This document shows positions 5,661-14,201 of a stretch of DNA of 23,224 bases, in pieces. The notes beneath the pieces are model-generated. The model did not search any database, had not been told where the DNA came from, and saw nothing but the letters and a program-made list of their open reading frames with translations. Within the stretch, counting starts at the first letter, position 1. Each line of letters starts with the position of its first letter. The stretch comes from an uncultured Porphyromonadaceae bacterium. GTDB taxonomy: Bacteria; Bacteroidota; Bacteroidia; Bacteroidales; Muribaculaceae. The position numbers and the translations under genes are program-made. The stretch is from the NCBI GenBank assembly GCA_947176615.1, contig CAMWRO010000015.1, forward strand, positions 1 through 23,224, written 5' to 3'.

Positions 5661-8309
5661 TTACAGCGTTTTCTTAACTTCGACTTCCTCGTAAGCCTCG
5701 ATGATGTCACGCTCGCGGATGTCGTTATATCCCGCGATGCTGATACCGCAGTCATAACCCGAGGTCACTTCCTTGACATCATCCTTCAGGCGCTTGAGCG
5801 AGCCGAGGTCGCCGGTGTACTTGACGATACCGTCGCGGATCAGGCGCACCTTGGAACCGCGCTTGATGCGGCCCTCGCGCACGATGGCTCCGGCAATGGT
5901 GCCGACCTTGGAGATGTGGAATGTCTGAAGAACTTCGGCCGTACCGATGACCTCCTCCTTGATTTCGGGAGCAAGCATGCCTTCCATAGCGTCCTTGACC
6001 TCCTCGATTGCCTGATAGATGACCGAGTAGAGACGGATTTCGACACCGTCGCGCTCGGCGGCGCGGCGGGCGGCCATAGAGGGGCGCACTTGGAAACCGA
6101 TGATGATGGCATCGGATGCGGCGGCGAGAGTCACGTCGCTCTCCGAGATTTCGCCGACAGCCTTGTGGAGCACATTGACCTGAATTTCCTCGGTCGAGAG
6201 CTTGATGAGCGAGTCGCTGAGTGCCTCGATCGAGCCGTCAACGTCACCCTTGACGATGATGTTGAGCTCTTGGAAGTTGCCGATGGCACGGCGGCGGCCG
6301 ATATCCTCAAGCGTGAGAATCTTCTTGGTGCGGAGACCGAGCTCACGCTGCAGCTGCTCGCGCTTGGTAGCGATTTCGCGCGCCTCCTGCTCGGTGTCCA
6401 TGACATTGAACGCGTCGCCGGCGGTGGGTGCGCCGTTGAGACCGAGAATCAGCGCGGGCTCGGCGGGACCGGCCTCCTTGATGCGCTGGTTGCGCTCGTT
6501 GAACATCGCCTTGATTTTACCGTAGTGGGTACCGGCAAGAATGGTGTCGCCCACATGGAGCGTTCCGTTCTGCACAAGCACCGTGGCCACATATCCGCGA
6601 CCCTTGTCGAGCGACGACTCGATAATCGAGCCGGTCGCGTTGCGGTCGGGGTTGGCCTTGAGGTCGAGCAGCTCGGCTTCGAGGAGAACCTTCTCCATAA
6701 GCTCGTCAACTCCGATGCCTTTCTTGGCCGAAATGTCCTGTGACTGATATTTTCCGCCCCAGTCCTCGACGAGATAGTTCATGGCGGCGAGTTCCTCCTT
6801 GATTTTGTCGGGGTTGGCGGTGGGTTTGTCTATCTTGTTGATGGCAAAGACGATGGGCACGCCTGCTGCCGAGGCATGGTTGATAGCCTCGACGGTCTGC
6901 GGCATGACGTTGTCGTCGGCTGCCACGATGATGATACAGAGGTCGGTAACCTTGGCACCACGGGCACGCATCGCGGTAAACGCCTCGTGACCGGGAGTGT
7001 CGAGGAAGGTGATGTGACGGCCGTCGGAAAGTTTCACGTTGTAGGCACCGATGTGCTGCGTGATGCCGCCTGCCTCGCCGGCGATAACGTTGGCGTTGCG
7101 GATGTAGTCGAGCAGCGATGTCTTGCCGTGGTCGACGTGACCCATGACGGTGACAATCGGGGGACGTGTCACGAGCTGGTCTTCGGTGTCTTCTTCCTGA
7201 TGGATTGCCTCGACAACCTCGGCCGATACATATTCGGTCTTGAACCCGAACTCGTCGGCTACGATGTTGATTGTCTCGGCGTCAAGACGCTGGTTGATTG
7301 AAACCATCACGCCGAGGTTCATACAGGTGGCGATAACATTGTTGATGGGCACATCCATCATCGACGCGAGGTCGTTGGCGGTCACAAATTCGGTGAGCTT
7401 CAACACCTTGCTTTCGGCAGCCTCTTGCATGGCGGCCTCGCTGGCACGCGATGCGAATGCCTCGCGTTTCTCCTTGCGCCACTTGGCACCCTTCTTCTGA
7501 CCCTTTTCCTTATTGGTCAGTCGGGCGAGAGTCTCGCGCACCTGTTTCTGCACATCCTCCTCGTTGACTTCCACATGAACGGGACGACGGTCGCGGTTCT
7601 TGTTGCCGCGGTCACGGTTGCGGTCGTTGGCACCACGGTTATTGTTGGCGCCGCGGTTATTGCCGCCTTGGTTGTTGCCGCCGCCTTGGTTGCCGTTTCC
7701 GCTGTTTCCGCCCTGACCGGCAGTCTTTTCAATGTCGATTTTCTCTTTGCCGCCTATTCTGCGACGTTTCTTGCGGTCACCGCCGCCCTGACCCTGTCCT
7801 TGCTGTGCCTGTGACTGGGCTTTGCGCTCGTTGCGCTTTTCCTCCTTCGATTTCTTTTTGGGGCGAGTCGACTGGTTCAGCGCCGAGAGGTCAATCTGGC
7901 CGATTACCTTGGGGCCTGAAACCTGAGGAGTGGTCCCGAGGGTGAACACTTCGGGTTCTGACTTCACGGGAGCGGCAGGGGTTGCGGGAGCAGCCTTTTC
8001 AGCAGCCTTTTCGGCAGGCTTTTCAGCAGGTTTTTCAACCGGGCGAGGGGTTTCCTTAGGTTTCTCCTCCTTAGGGGCCGCAGTGCGCTGCTCCCCTTGT
8101 TGGGTACGGCCCGAAAGCGAGTCTGACTGCTTTTTCTGGGCGCGGTCGGGCTGGAACGCGTCGACAAGAGCGCGATAAGCATTCTCGTCGAGGCGGGTGT
8201 TGGGATTGCTCCCGTCAATCGTGATACCCGTTTTCTGCAATTGCTCTATCACAGTGGGTATCGACACGTTAAATTCTTTTGCTGCTTGACTAATTTTAAT
8301 TCTCGCCAT
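5661..8309 (-). CDS. infB: Translation initiation factor IF-2
   Basis: IF-2 is the GTPase that brings initiator fMet-tRNA to the 30S subunit and promotes subunit joining. The 882 residues begin with an IF2_N-type helical module (MARIKISQAAKEFNVSIPTVIEQL). A long low-complexity linker follows: Pro/Glu/Lys/Ala repeats at about 70-120 and a Gly/Asn/Arg/Gln-rich stretch at about 195-245. A second IF2_N region lies around 300-355. The G domain shows GHVDHGKT (390-397), DTPGHEAF (437-444), NKID (491-494) and SAKKGIGVDEL. Beta-barrel domains and the C-terminal tRNA-binding domain complete the protein (GTIAGAIVREG, KRGSKVRLIRDG). It is the last gene of rimP-nusA-infB, 60 bases after nusA. Confidence 0.98.
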   Translation of the reverse strand: MARIKISQAAKEFNVSIPTVIEQLQKTGITIDGSNPNTRLDENAYRALVDAFQPDRAQKKQSDSLSGRTQQGEQRTAAPKEEKPKETPRPVEKPAEKPAEKAAEKAAPATPAAPVKSEPEVFTLGTTPQVSGPKVIGQIDLSALNQSTRPKKKSKEEKRNERKAQSQAQQGQGQGGGDRKKRRRIGGKEKIDIEKTAGQGGNSGNGNQGGGNNQGGNNRGANNNRGANDRNRDRGNKNRDRRPVHVEVNEEDVQKQVRETLARLTNKEKGQKKGAKWRKEKREAFASRASEAAMQEAAESKVLKLTEFVTANDLASMMDVPINNVIATCMNLGVMVSINQRLDAETINIVADEFGFKTEYVSAEVVEAIHQEEDTEDQLVTRPPIVTVMGHVDHGKTSLLDYIRNANVIAGEAGGITQHIGAYNVKLSDGRHITFLDTPGHEAFTAMRARGAKVTDLCIIIVAADDNVMPQTVEAINHASAAGVPIVFAINKIDKPTANPDKIKEELAAMNYLVEDWGGKYQSQDISAKKGIGVDELMEKVLLEAELLDLKANPDRNATGSIIESSLDKGRGYVATVLVQNGTLHVGDTILAGTHYGKIKAMFNERNQRIKEAGPAEPALILGLNGAPTAGDAFNVMDTEQEAREIATKREQLQRELGLRTKKILTLEDIGRRRAIGNFQELNIIVKGDVDGSIEALSDSLIKLSTEEIQVNVLHKAVGEISESDVTLAAASDAIIIGFQVRPSMAARRAAERDGVEIRLYSVIYQAIEEVKDAMEGMLAPEIKEEVIGTAEVLQTFHISKVGTIAGAIVREGRIKRGSKVRLIRDGIVKYTGDLGSLKRLKDDVKEVTSGYDCGISIAGYNDIRERDIIEAYEEVEVKKTL

Positions 8310-8369
8310 ATATGTTTGAAGGGTTTTCTATTTTAAAAGTGAGGGGAGGAAACAGCGGCGTGGCCTGAA

Positions 8370-9713
8370 TCAAGCCTCGGGCTCGGCATCCTCGGCGGGT
8401 GCCTCGGGAGCGGCGGGAGCCGGAGTCTCGGGAGCGGGGGCAGCCGCAGGCTCGTCATCGTCCTCAAACTCGGCCCGGAGGATTTCAAGCACGTTGTCAA
8501 CAGTGTCTTCCTCAAGGTCGGTCTTGTCGATAAGGAGCTGACGCGGGGTGTTGAGCACGTTCTTGGCCGTGATGCAGCCGATTTCCTTGAACGCGTCGAT
8601 TACCCATCCGTCGATTTCATCCTTGAACTCGTCGAGATAGATATCCTCGTCAAAGTTCTCCTCTGTGTCGCGGTAAACGTCGATGACATATCCGGTCAGC
8701 ATCGAGGCGAGCTTGATGTTCAAACCGCCCTTGCCGATTGCGAGCGACACCTCTTCGGGGCGCAGGAACACTTCGGCCTTCTTTTCCTCCTCGTCGAGAT
8801 GGATGCTTGACACCTTGGCGGGACTGAGGGCGCGCTGGATGAAAAGCGACGGGTTGGAGGTATAGTTGATTACGTCGATGTTTTCGTTGCGAAGCTCGCG
8901 CACGATGCCGTGGATGCGGGAGCCCTTGACACCCACACACGCGCCCACCGGGTCGATGCGGTCGTCATAACTCTCGACGGCGATTTTGGCACGCTCGCCC
9001 GGGATGCGGGCCACGGCGCGGATGTTGATGAGGCCGTCGTGAACCTCGGGAACCTCGCGCTCAAAGAGGCGGCGCAGGAACACGTCGCTTGTGCGCGACA
9101 CCGTTATCTTGGGATTGTTGTTCTTGTTGTCCACGTTGTGGATGACGGCAAGCACTGTCTCTCCCTTGCGGAAGTAGTCGCCGGGGATTGACTGGTTCTT
9201 GGGAAGGAGAAGCTCGTTCTTGTCATCGTCGAGCAGAAGGGTCTCCTTGGACCATGTCTGATACACCTCGCCGGTCACCAGCTCTCCTTCGAGCTCCTTG
9301 AACTTGGTAAACACAGCCTCTTTCTGAAGGTCAAGAATCTTTGACTGCAGAGTCTGCCGCAGGTTAAGGATGGCGCGACGGCCGAAGTCGGCAAAGAAAA
9401 TCTCCTTGGTGTGCTCCTCGCCGATCTCGACATCGGGGTCTTCGTCGGCACGGGCGTCGGACAGCGAAATCTGAATATTGGGATTGGTCACCTCACCGTC
9501 GGGCACCACTTCGAGATTCTGGAAAATCTGCACGTCGCCCTTATCAGGGTTCATGATGACATCAAGATTCTCATCGGTACCGAACATCTTGGCAAGCACG
9601 TTGCGAAACGATTCCTCCAAGACACTTATCATCGTGGTCTTGTCGATATTTTTCAGTTCCTTGAACTCAGCAAAGCGCTCGACCATATTGGGAGCTTCCT
9701 CTTTCTTAGCCAT
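8370..9713 (-). CDS. nusA: Transcription termination/antitermination factor NusA
   Basis: NusA binds RNA polymerase and nascent RNA and modulates pausing, termination and antitermination. The 447 residues show the N-terminal polymerase-binding domain (about 1-140), an S1 domain (about 145-205), KH1 with GACVGVKGSRIHGIV (GVKGSR 261-266) and KH2 with SLAIGKGGLNIKLAS (IGKGG 326-330). About 60 further residues contain a single helix-hairpin-like segment (IGCITAKNVLNTPRQLL). The end is an acidic Ala/Pro/Glu-rich tail (about 420-447) in place of the paired acidic repeats of the E. coli protein. It lies 52 bases after rimP and 60 before infB, the conserved operon order. Confidence 0.97.
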   Translation of the reverse strand: MAKKEEAPNMVERFAEFKELKNIDKTTMISVLEESFRNVLAKMFGTDENLDVIMNPDKGDVQIFQNLEVVPDGEVTNPNIQISLSDARADEDPDVEIGEEHTKEIFFADFGRRAILNLRQTLQSKILDLQKEAVFTKFKELEGELVTGEVYQTWSKETLLLDDDKNELLLPKNQSIPGDYFRKGETVLAVIHNVDNKNNNPKITVSRTSDVFLRRLFEREVPEVHDGLINIRAVARIPGERAKIAVESYDDRIDPVGACVGVKGSRIHGIVRELRNENIDVINYTSNPSLFIQRALSPAKVSSIHLDEEEKKAEVFLRPEEVSLAIGKGGLNIKLASMLTGYVIDVYRDTEENFDEDIYLDEFKDEIDGWVIDAFKEIGCITAKNVLNTPRQLLIDKTDLEEDTVDNVLEILRAEFEDDDEPAAAPAPETPAPAAPEAPAEDAEPEA

Positions 9714-9765
9714 ATTGTTGTTATCTATGGGGATATGATTGTTTTACTATTTTGTTTTTCCGAAT

Positions 9766-10233
9766 TTATTTAAAGCTGAGGGCATACCTGACCTCCTTCA
9801 CCTGACCGTAGGCAAATGTCTCGGGTTGCGCGACCATGACCGGTCGCTTTTTGCCCTCCTCCTTCACCTTGCGGGTTATCTCGACAGTGAAATCATCGTC
9901 ACCGACAGCAGTCAGCACGCCGCGCAGCTTTCGGCCGTCACGGGTAAGAAGTTCAACATCGTCGCCAAGGTGCTTTTCATACTGCTCCCTGACCTTGAAC
10001 GGTGCCGTCAGGCTGGCCGACCCCACCTCAAGCGAATAATCCTCAACGTCACGGTCAAGGGCGTCGTTGATCGCACGGGTAACTTCGGCACAGAAATCGA
10101 GGTCGATTCCCGTCGGAGAATCAAGCTCCACAACAATGTCATTGGCAACCGAAACCGACACCGACACGATAAACGCGTCAGTACCCTCGACCGCCTTCTC
10201 GACTAACGATATTATTTCTTTCTTGTCAAGCAT
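9766..10233 (-). CDS. rimP: Ribosome maturation factor RimP
   Basis: RimP helps assemble the 30S ribosomal subunit. The protein has 155 residues, within the usual range. The N-terminal alpha/beta domain is seen in DLDFCAEVTRAINDALDRDVEDYSLEVGSASLTAPFK (about 45-80). The C-terminal SH3-like barrel has DVELLTRDGRKLRGVLTAVGDDDFTVEI (about 92-118). The ATG at 10231-10233 (MLDKKEIISLV) is chosen because it gives the normal family N-terminus. An upstream in-frame ATG at 10257 would add eight residues directly after the leader hairpin. First gene of the rimP-nusA-infB operon. Confidence 0.93.
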   Translation of the reverse strand: MLDKKEIISLVEKAVEGTDAFIVSVSVSVANDIVVELDSPTGIDLDFCAEVTRAINDALDRDVEDYSLEVGSASLTAPFKVREQYEKHLGDDVELLTRDGRKLRGVLTAVGDDDFTVEITRKVKEEGKKRPVMVAQPETFAYGQVKEVRYALSFK

Positions 10234-10258
10234 CGATAAAAGAGATTGAACAAACAAA

Positions 10259-10281
10259 GGAGGGAGCTCAAGGCCCCCTCC
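10259..10281 (-). promoter_or_regulatory. Hairpin in the rimP leader, attenuator-like
   Basis: On the minus strand GGAGGGGGC and GCTCCCTCC can form a 9-bp stem (one G-U pair) with a 5-base loop, followed by TTTGTTTG. It lies in the leader between the promoter (10297-10327) and the rimP start. Expression control of a NusA-containing operon by a leader terminator is known in other bacteria; that this hairpin does so is inferred. Confidence 0.5.
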
Positions 10282-10296
10282 GTGACTTTAACACCG

Positions 10297-10327
10297 CAAA
10301 GTTACAATATTTTATCCTCATCTGCAA
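10297..10327 (-). promoter_or_regulatory. Promoter of rimP-nusA-infB
   Basis: On the minus strand TTG (10325-10327), 20 bases and TAACTTTG (10297-10304) match the Bacteroidetes -33/-7 pattern. The expected start is near 10290, giving a leader of about 55 nt containing the hairpin at 10259-10281. Confidence 0.75.
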
Positions 10328-10618
10328 CCTGCCGACCCCCTGCACGAGCCCCCGTGACCGCATTTTCCGCAAAGGAAACGCCATATTTAACCTTATTTAT
10401 TTATTTTTACATTTTATTACACATATCACCGACTTTTGCATTTGTACCCGGCCTGTTGACAGCAACCACATAAACTTTTGACATTTAAGCCGAATTACAC
10501 GGCATTTGGCTACGATTTTTCGACGTTTAATTTTTATCGAGTAACAATATCCCTTAAATAATCGGAATTTTATTTAAATTTGTAGCTTGATAACCGCATT
10601 TTATTAGCACACCAGTCC
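10328..10618 (+). promoter_or_regulatory. Divergent intergenic region with a candidate promoter for the LytTR regulator
   Basis: This AT-rich spacer separates the divergent rimP operon and the response regulator gene. TAAATTTG at 10575-10582 matches the plus-strand -7 box, giving a start near 10590 and a leader of about 30 nt. No TTG stands at the expected -33 distance. I see no gene, RNA or clear inverted repeat in the rest. Confidence 0.4.
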
Positions 10619-11401
10619 ATGAGCCACGAACTTCCCTCAACCGTAACCATTGTCGACGACGACCCGCGGGCCGTCGAGCGGCTGACCGAAATGCTCGCTG
10701 CCTACAGCGACCTGTCGATAGTCAGTTCAGCCGCTAATGCCGCAGGCGCAATCGCAACTATCGAACAGCACCACCCCGACCTCCTTTTCCTTGACATCGA
10801 CCTTCCCGACGGAAACGGACTCGAACTGCTATCGGCTATCAACGAAATGGATGAACCGCCCTACACCGTAATGTACACGGCATATTATGACAAATATGCC
10901 TCAGACGGAAAACTTTTTCACCGGGGCGAGCACGACTACCTGCTGAAACCCATCGACATCCGCGAGCTCGACAAGACGATACAGCGGTTCCGGTACACCA
11001 CTGCGGCCGGGTCACACATCAGCTCCATTCACCCACTCCCCGACACAACATCCGATACCGACACACGCATCGTCGTGGCCCTGACACAAGTGACAGCCGA
11101 AATGCGCGTCATGCACATAAGCGACATCGGGTTTTTCCGCTACAACTCCAAGCGCAAACTTTGGGAGGCCATAACCCGCGACAACACCGTCGTCACGCTC
11201 AAAAAGACAACCTCGGCAACCGACATCCTCAACCTGTCGTCCAAATTCATCCAGACCCACCAGTCCTACATCGTCAACATCGACTACGTCCTGCTCATCG
11301 GCAAGTCCAAAGTCAACCTTTTCGCACCATTCCAAAACGCCGAAGTCATGGTGGGACGCATCTACCTCAAGAACCTCCAGAACCGACTCCACTTCCTCTG
11401 A
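10619..11401 (+). CDS. LytTR-family response regulator (orphan)
   Basis: A 260-residue two-component response regulator. The receiver domain (about 8-125) has the acidic pocket TIVDDDP (D13-D15), phospho-acceptor D59 in LLFLDIDLPDG, T87 in MYTAYY and K110 in DYLLKP. The C-terminal LytTR DNA-binding domain (about 150-260) is seen in ISDIGFFRYNSKRKLWEAI, the helix FIQTHQSYIVNIDYV and the strand VNLFAPFQNAEVMVGRIYLKNL. No histidine kinase gene adjoins it, so partner and target are unknown; LytTR regulators usually control envelope, adhesion or peptide-sensing genes. It converges with the secreted-protein gene at a shared terminator. Confidence 0.92.
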   Translation: MSHELPSTVTIVDDDPRAVERLTEMLAAYSDLSIVSSAANAAGAIATIEQHHPDLLFLDIDLPDGNGLELLSAINEMDEPPYTVMYTAYYDKYASDGKLFHRGEHDYLLKPIDIRELDKTIQRFRYTTAAGSHISSIHPLPDTTSDTDTRIVVALTQVTAEMRVMHISDIGFFRYNSKRKLWEAITRDNTVVTLKKTTSATDILNLSSKFIQTHQSYIVNIDYVLLIGKSKVNLFAPFQNAEVMVGRIYLKNLQNRLHFL

Positions 11402-11425
11402 TTACCGTGGCTCGGCAAAAAATAT

Positions 11426-11469
11426 AACAGCGACCCGGACGCCCATTATAAAGCGTCCGGGTCGCTGTT
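11426..11469. terminator. Bidirectional intrinsic terminator between convergent genes
   Basis: A perfect 17-bp stem (11426-11442 with 11453-11469) has a 10-base loop and is GC-rich inside. The plus strand ends in TTT. On the minus strand the flank at 11417-11425 gives a T-rich tail. It lies 25 bases after the response regulator and 22 after the end of the minus-strand secreted-protein gene, so it can serve both. Confidence 0.88.
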
Positions 11470-11490
11470 TAATGCCTCCTGTCAAGCAGG

Positions 11491-13413
11491 CTACCTGACA
11501 ACTTTCCTGCCGTTTACAATGTATATTCCGGCGGGGAGGGCGTCAAGGTCGCGGTTCATGCGGATACCCTGAAGGTTATAGATAACCGTCTCGTCACCGG
11601 CCTTGTCGGCGGTGATGACGTCGATACCTGAGTTGCCTCCGATGTGGAGCGTAACGTCGCCGTCGACAGCAAAGCTGTAGTTGCCCTCACTGTCCGGCAC
11701 AAGGGCCTCGTCACCAAGCACGACCGACAGCTCACCGGTATTGCGCACGGTAAATTCTTGAGCAGGGAAACACCGGCAGGGCGCAACCAAATCAGCGACA
11801 GGATTCATGTGGTCGGCAAGCACCTCGACATCCGCGGCATCGTCGGCAATGTCAAAGCGCAGTTCGTGCATCCCTGCCATGCCGCAGGGATAGAAACGGA
11901 ACACGGTGCCGTTGGCCGGTTTGAAATAATCGGAATACCAGTCACCCCACACATTGTGCTCGATTCCGTCAGAGACACAGACATTGTCGAGATACACATC
12001 CATCTGTCCCACATGGCAACCCATAACGGCCAACTGCCACAGAATGTCATACTCTGTAATCAGGGGGATAAAGGTATAACCGCCCTGCTCGATGTCGGCC
12101 CAGTCCTCGGACCACGCATGGGCGTAGCAAGCAAAGTCAAAGTCTACGGTGGGGGGTTCGCCCGGGGTAGTTATCTCGTTTTTGCCATACTTGCCGTCGA
12201 CGAAAATCGCGAAACGACCGTCATAGTCAAGCGTCTGAGAGTCGATATTGATGACCATACCGTCGTAGGGGTTCACGACACAGTTGTCCTCGATAGCGAC
12301 CGGATTGCCGTCGGCATCGGTAATGTCGGAGAAATAGCCATAACGCGGCACAATCACCAGCCGCGTGTCACGCTCGGGAAACTTCACGATGTTCTCACCT
12401 TTCACAAGCGGGAAACGGTCATGGGAAACGACATCGGGTTCCCCGTCTCCATTGATTATATCCTCAATATAGTACATCTTCACCGCCTCGGGAATCGTGA
12501 CGTTTACAATAACCGTCATGTCGCCCCAAGGTGCTGCCGAGATGTTGATTTCGATGGGATCGGCCACAGCCAACACTTGGGTATAGCCGACCGCCTGCGG
12601 CTCGCCGTTGACAGTGATTGACTTGACATTATAATCTTCGGTGTTATAGGAAATGCCTACTTTCTCGCCAGCCTTGACCGTGAACTCGGCCCAGTCATCT
12701 ATGTTCACATAATTCACGTCGACACTGCGTATCGCCCCTACCCCCTCGGGATTTACATTGATACGCACCGGGACGGTGTTGACCGGATCATAGACCGCTA
12801 TCACCACCTCGTCGCCGTCGGCAAGTGTCACCTCATACTCATAGAAAGTTTTCTCGACAGGCTCGCCGTTGACCGTAAAAGTGTGACACGAAACCCACGA
12901 GTTAAGCGTGAACACAAACTCAGTCTCGCTTTCGGGGTCAAATTTCACCGTCTGACTCCCCGTTGCGAGGTCAAAGGCATGCCCTCCGCGCGACGCAGCG
13001 ATACCGCCGCCGTCGTCAAGCACCGTAATCGTGCAGGAAGCCGTGCGCAGCGGCGACATGTCACGGGTAGTGACAGTGTAGACACAACCGTCGTTCTCCT
13101 CATAGAGCCACATCTCCCATTTCACCCCCTTCTGAACCGGGCGGGCGTTAAACCCCTCCGTCTCACACACGACACTCTCCATGATTACATCGGGGTCGGT
13201 CGAATTGACTTCAAGTTTTGCCGACAGATTATACCCGTCCCCCTCAAAGGTCAGAACATTGGCCCCGGCCGACAGCTCCACAGGATTTCCTTGAAAGGTT
13301 GCCGACAACACAGCCGGATTATCGACATTAAGCGTCACAGAACATGTCTTGGCACCGAGCGCGGCCGGCAACAGCGCGACCGCCGACAACAAGAAAAAGT
13401 AAAGTTTATACAT
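11491..13413 (-). CDS. Large secreted protein with beta-rich modules and T9SS-type C-terminal tail
   Basis: 640 residues. Residues 1-20 are a signal peptide (MYKLYFFLLSAVALLPAALGA, hydrophobic core then small residues). The mature part is beta-rich with repeated Ig-like or bacterial surface modules, seen in the recurring pattern VNGEPV...DGDEVVIAV and VNGEPQAVGYTQVLAVADPIEI. The last 35 residues (TVIYNLQGIRMNRDLDALPAGIYIVNGRKVVR) match the type A sorting tail of the type IX secretion system: NLQG, then LPAGIYIVNGRK. It is probably exported and either attached to the surface or released. The function is not recognised; no catalytic motif is visible. A promoter lies at 13463-13492. It is divergent from the HAD-ribF-FKBP operon. 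Confidence 0.82.
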   Translation of the reverse strand: MYKLYFFLLSAVALLPAALGAKTCSVTLNVDNPAVLSATFQGNPVELSAGANVLTFEGDGYNLSAKLEVNSTDPDVIMESVVCETEGFNARPVQKGVKWEMWLYEENDGCVYTVTTRDMSPLRTASCTITVLDDGGGIAASRGGHAFDLATGSQTVKFDPESETEFVFTLNSWVSCHTFTVNGEPVEKTFYEYEVTLADGDEVVIAVYDPVNTVPVRINVNPEGVGAIRSVDVNYVNIDDWAEFTVKAGEKVGISYNTEDYNVKSITVNGEPQAVGYTQVLAVADPIEINISAAPWGDMTVIVNVTIPEAVKMYYIEDIINGDGEPDVVSHDRFPLVKGENIVKFPERDTRLVIVPRYGYFSDITDADGNPVAIEDNCVVNPYDGMVINIDSQTLDYDGRFAIFVDGKYGKNEITTPGEPPTVDFDFACYAHAWSEDWADIEQGGYTFIPLITEYDILWQLAVMGCHVGQMDVYLDNVCVSDGIEHNVWGDWYSDYFKPANGTVFRFYPCGMAGMHELRFDIADDAADVEVLADHMNPVADLVAPCRCFPAQEFTVRNTGELSVVLGDEALVPDSEGNYSFAVDGDVTLHIGGNSGIDVITADKAGDETVIYNLQGIRMNRDLDALPAGIYIVNGRKVVR

Positions 13414-13462
13414 ATTGGCCTAAAAAAATGAAACACAACTTACATTTATCAAACACTTTTCA

Positions 13463-13492
13463 CAAAAATAAAGACAATTTCTCACAAAACAA
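13463..13492 (-). promoter_or_regulatory. Promoter of the secreted-protein gene
   Basis: On the minus strand TTG (13490-13492), 19 bases and TATTTTTG (13463-13470) fit the Bacteroidetes consensus. The expected start is near 13456, with a leader of about 43 nt. Confidence 0.65.
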
Positions 13493-13566
13493 ACAAAGCA
13501 CCGACTTTTTTTCACGGAATCACTTAGACGTGACAATTATACATTACGAATTAAGTATTAATTTCG

Positions 13567-13574
13567 TAACTTTG
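13567..13574 (+). promoter_or_regulatory. -7 box abutting the HAD start codon (possible leaderless mRNA)
   Basis: TAACTTTG ends only 4 bases before the ATG at 13579, so transcription is expected to begin at or within a few bases of the start codon. Upstream, a near-palindrome with CGAATTAA and TTAATTTCG arms (about 13547-13566) overlaps the region just before the box and could be an operator. No TTG is found at the usual -33 distance. Confidence 0.55.
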
Positions 13575-13578
13575 CAGC

Positions 13579-14199
13579 ATGGTAAAGAATCTGATGTTTG
13601 ATTTGGGCGGCGTTATCATGGATATCGACCGCAATCACTGTGTCAAGGCGTTTGAGCAGCTTGGCATGGAGAATATTGACAGTTTTCTCGGACTGTATGG
13701 CCAGAAGGGACCGTTCCTGCAACTTGAGGAAGGGAAAATTTCGGCCGAGGAGTTCCGCGCCGAGATTCGCAAGATGCTGCCGCGCCCCGTCAGCGACGAG
13801 GTGATGGACGCGGCGTTCAACGAGTTTCTGCTCGGTATCCCGGTGTCGCGGCTGCGGAGCCTTGAACAGCTCCACCGCCACTATCCGCTCTACATGCTGT
13901 CCAATACCAACCCCATCATGATGAACTCGCGCATCGACGCATGTTTCCGCGCCGACGGGCATGACATCAACTATTACTTTGACGGAATTGTTACTTCTTA
14001 CGAGGCTCTGAGCTGCAAGCCGGAGCGACGGATATTTGACTACGCGGCCTCCAAGTTTGGCATCGCGCCCGCCGATACACTTTTCTTTGACGACTCGCAG
14101 GCTAATGTTGACGCTGCTGTCAGCTACGGCTATCAGGCTGTCATCATCCGTCCCGGCGAGGAGTTCAAGACTGTTCTCGACAATTATTTAAGCAGATAA
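13579..14199 (+). CDS. HAD-superfamily (subclass IA) hydrolase, YihX-like
   Basis: A 206-residue cytosolic phosphatase-type HAD protein. Motif I is NLMFDLGGVIMDID with nucleophile D8, motif II is MLSNTN (S108-N111), motif III is the Lys in LSCKPERRIF (K147) and motif IV is LFFDDSQANVDAA (D171, D172). A helical cap lies between about residues 18 and 90. The pattern resembles YihX and related sugar-phosphate or nucleotide phosphatases; the substrate is unknown. The stop is two bases before the ribF start, so the two are co-transcribed and probably translationally coupled. A role in flavin metabolism, such as the missing dephosphorylation step of riboflavin synthesis, is tempting from context but unproven. 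Confidence 0.9.
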   Translation: MVKNLMFDLGGVIMDIDRNHCVKAFEQLGMENIDSFLGLYGQKGPFLQLEEGKISAEEFRAEIRKMLPRPVSDEVMDAAFNEFLLGIPVSRLRSLEQLHRHYPLYMLSNTNPIMMNSRIDACFRADGHDINYYFDGIVTSYEALSCKPERRIFDYAASKFGIAPADTLFFDDSQANVDAAVSYGYQAVIIRPGEEFKTVLDNYLSR

Positions 14200-14201
14200 T
14201 T

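Noticed and set aside
5589..6743. Plus-strand ORF of 384 codons inside infB
   Set aside because: It is antisense to an intact, highly conserved infB. Its composition (runs of Asp, Gly, Val, His) is what GC-rich codon bias gives on the opposite strand.
11644..12621. Plus-strand ORF of 325 codons opposite the secreted-protein gene
   Set aside because: The minus-strand frame has a signal peptide and sorting tail; the opposite frame has no recognisable feature.
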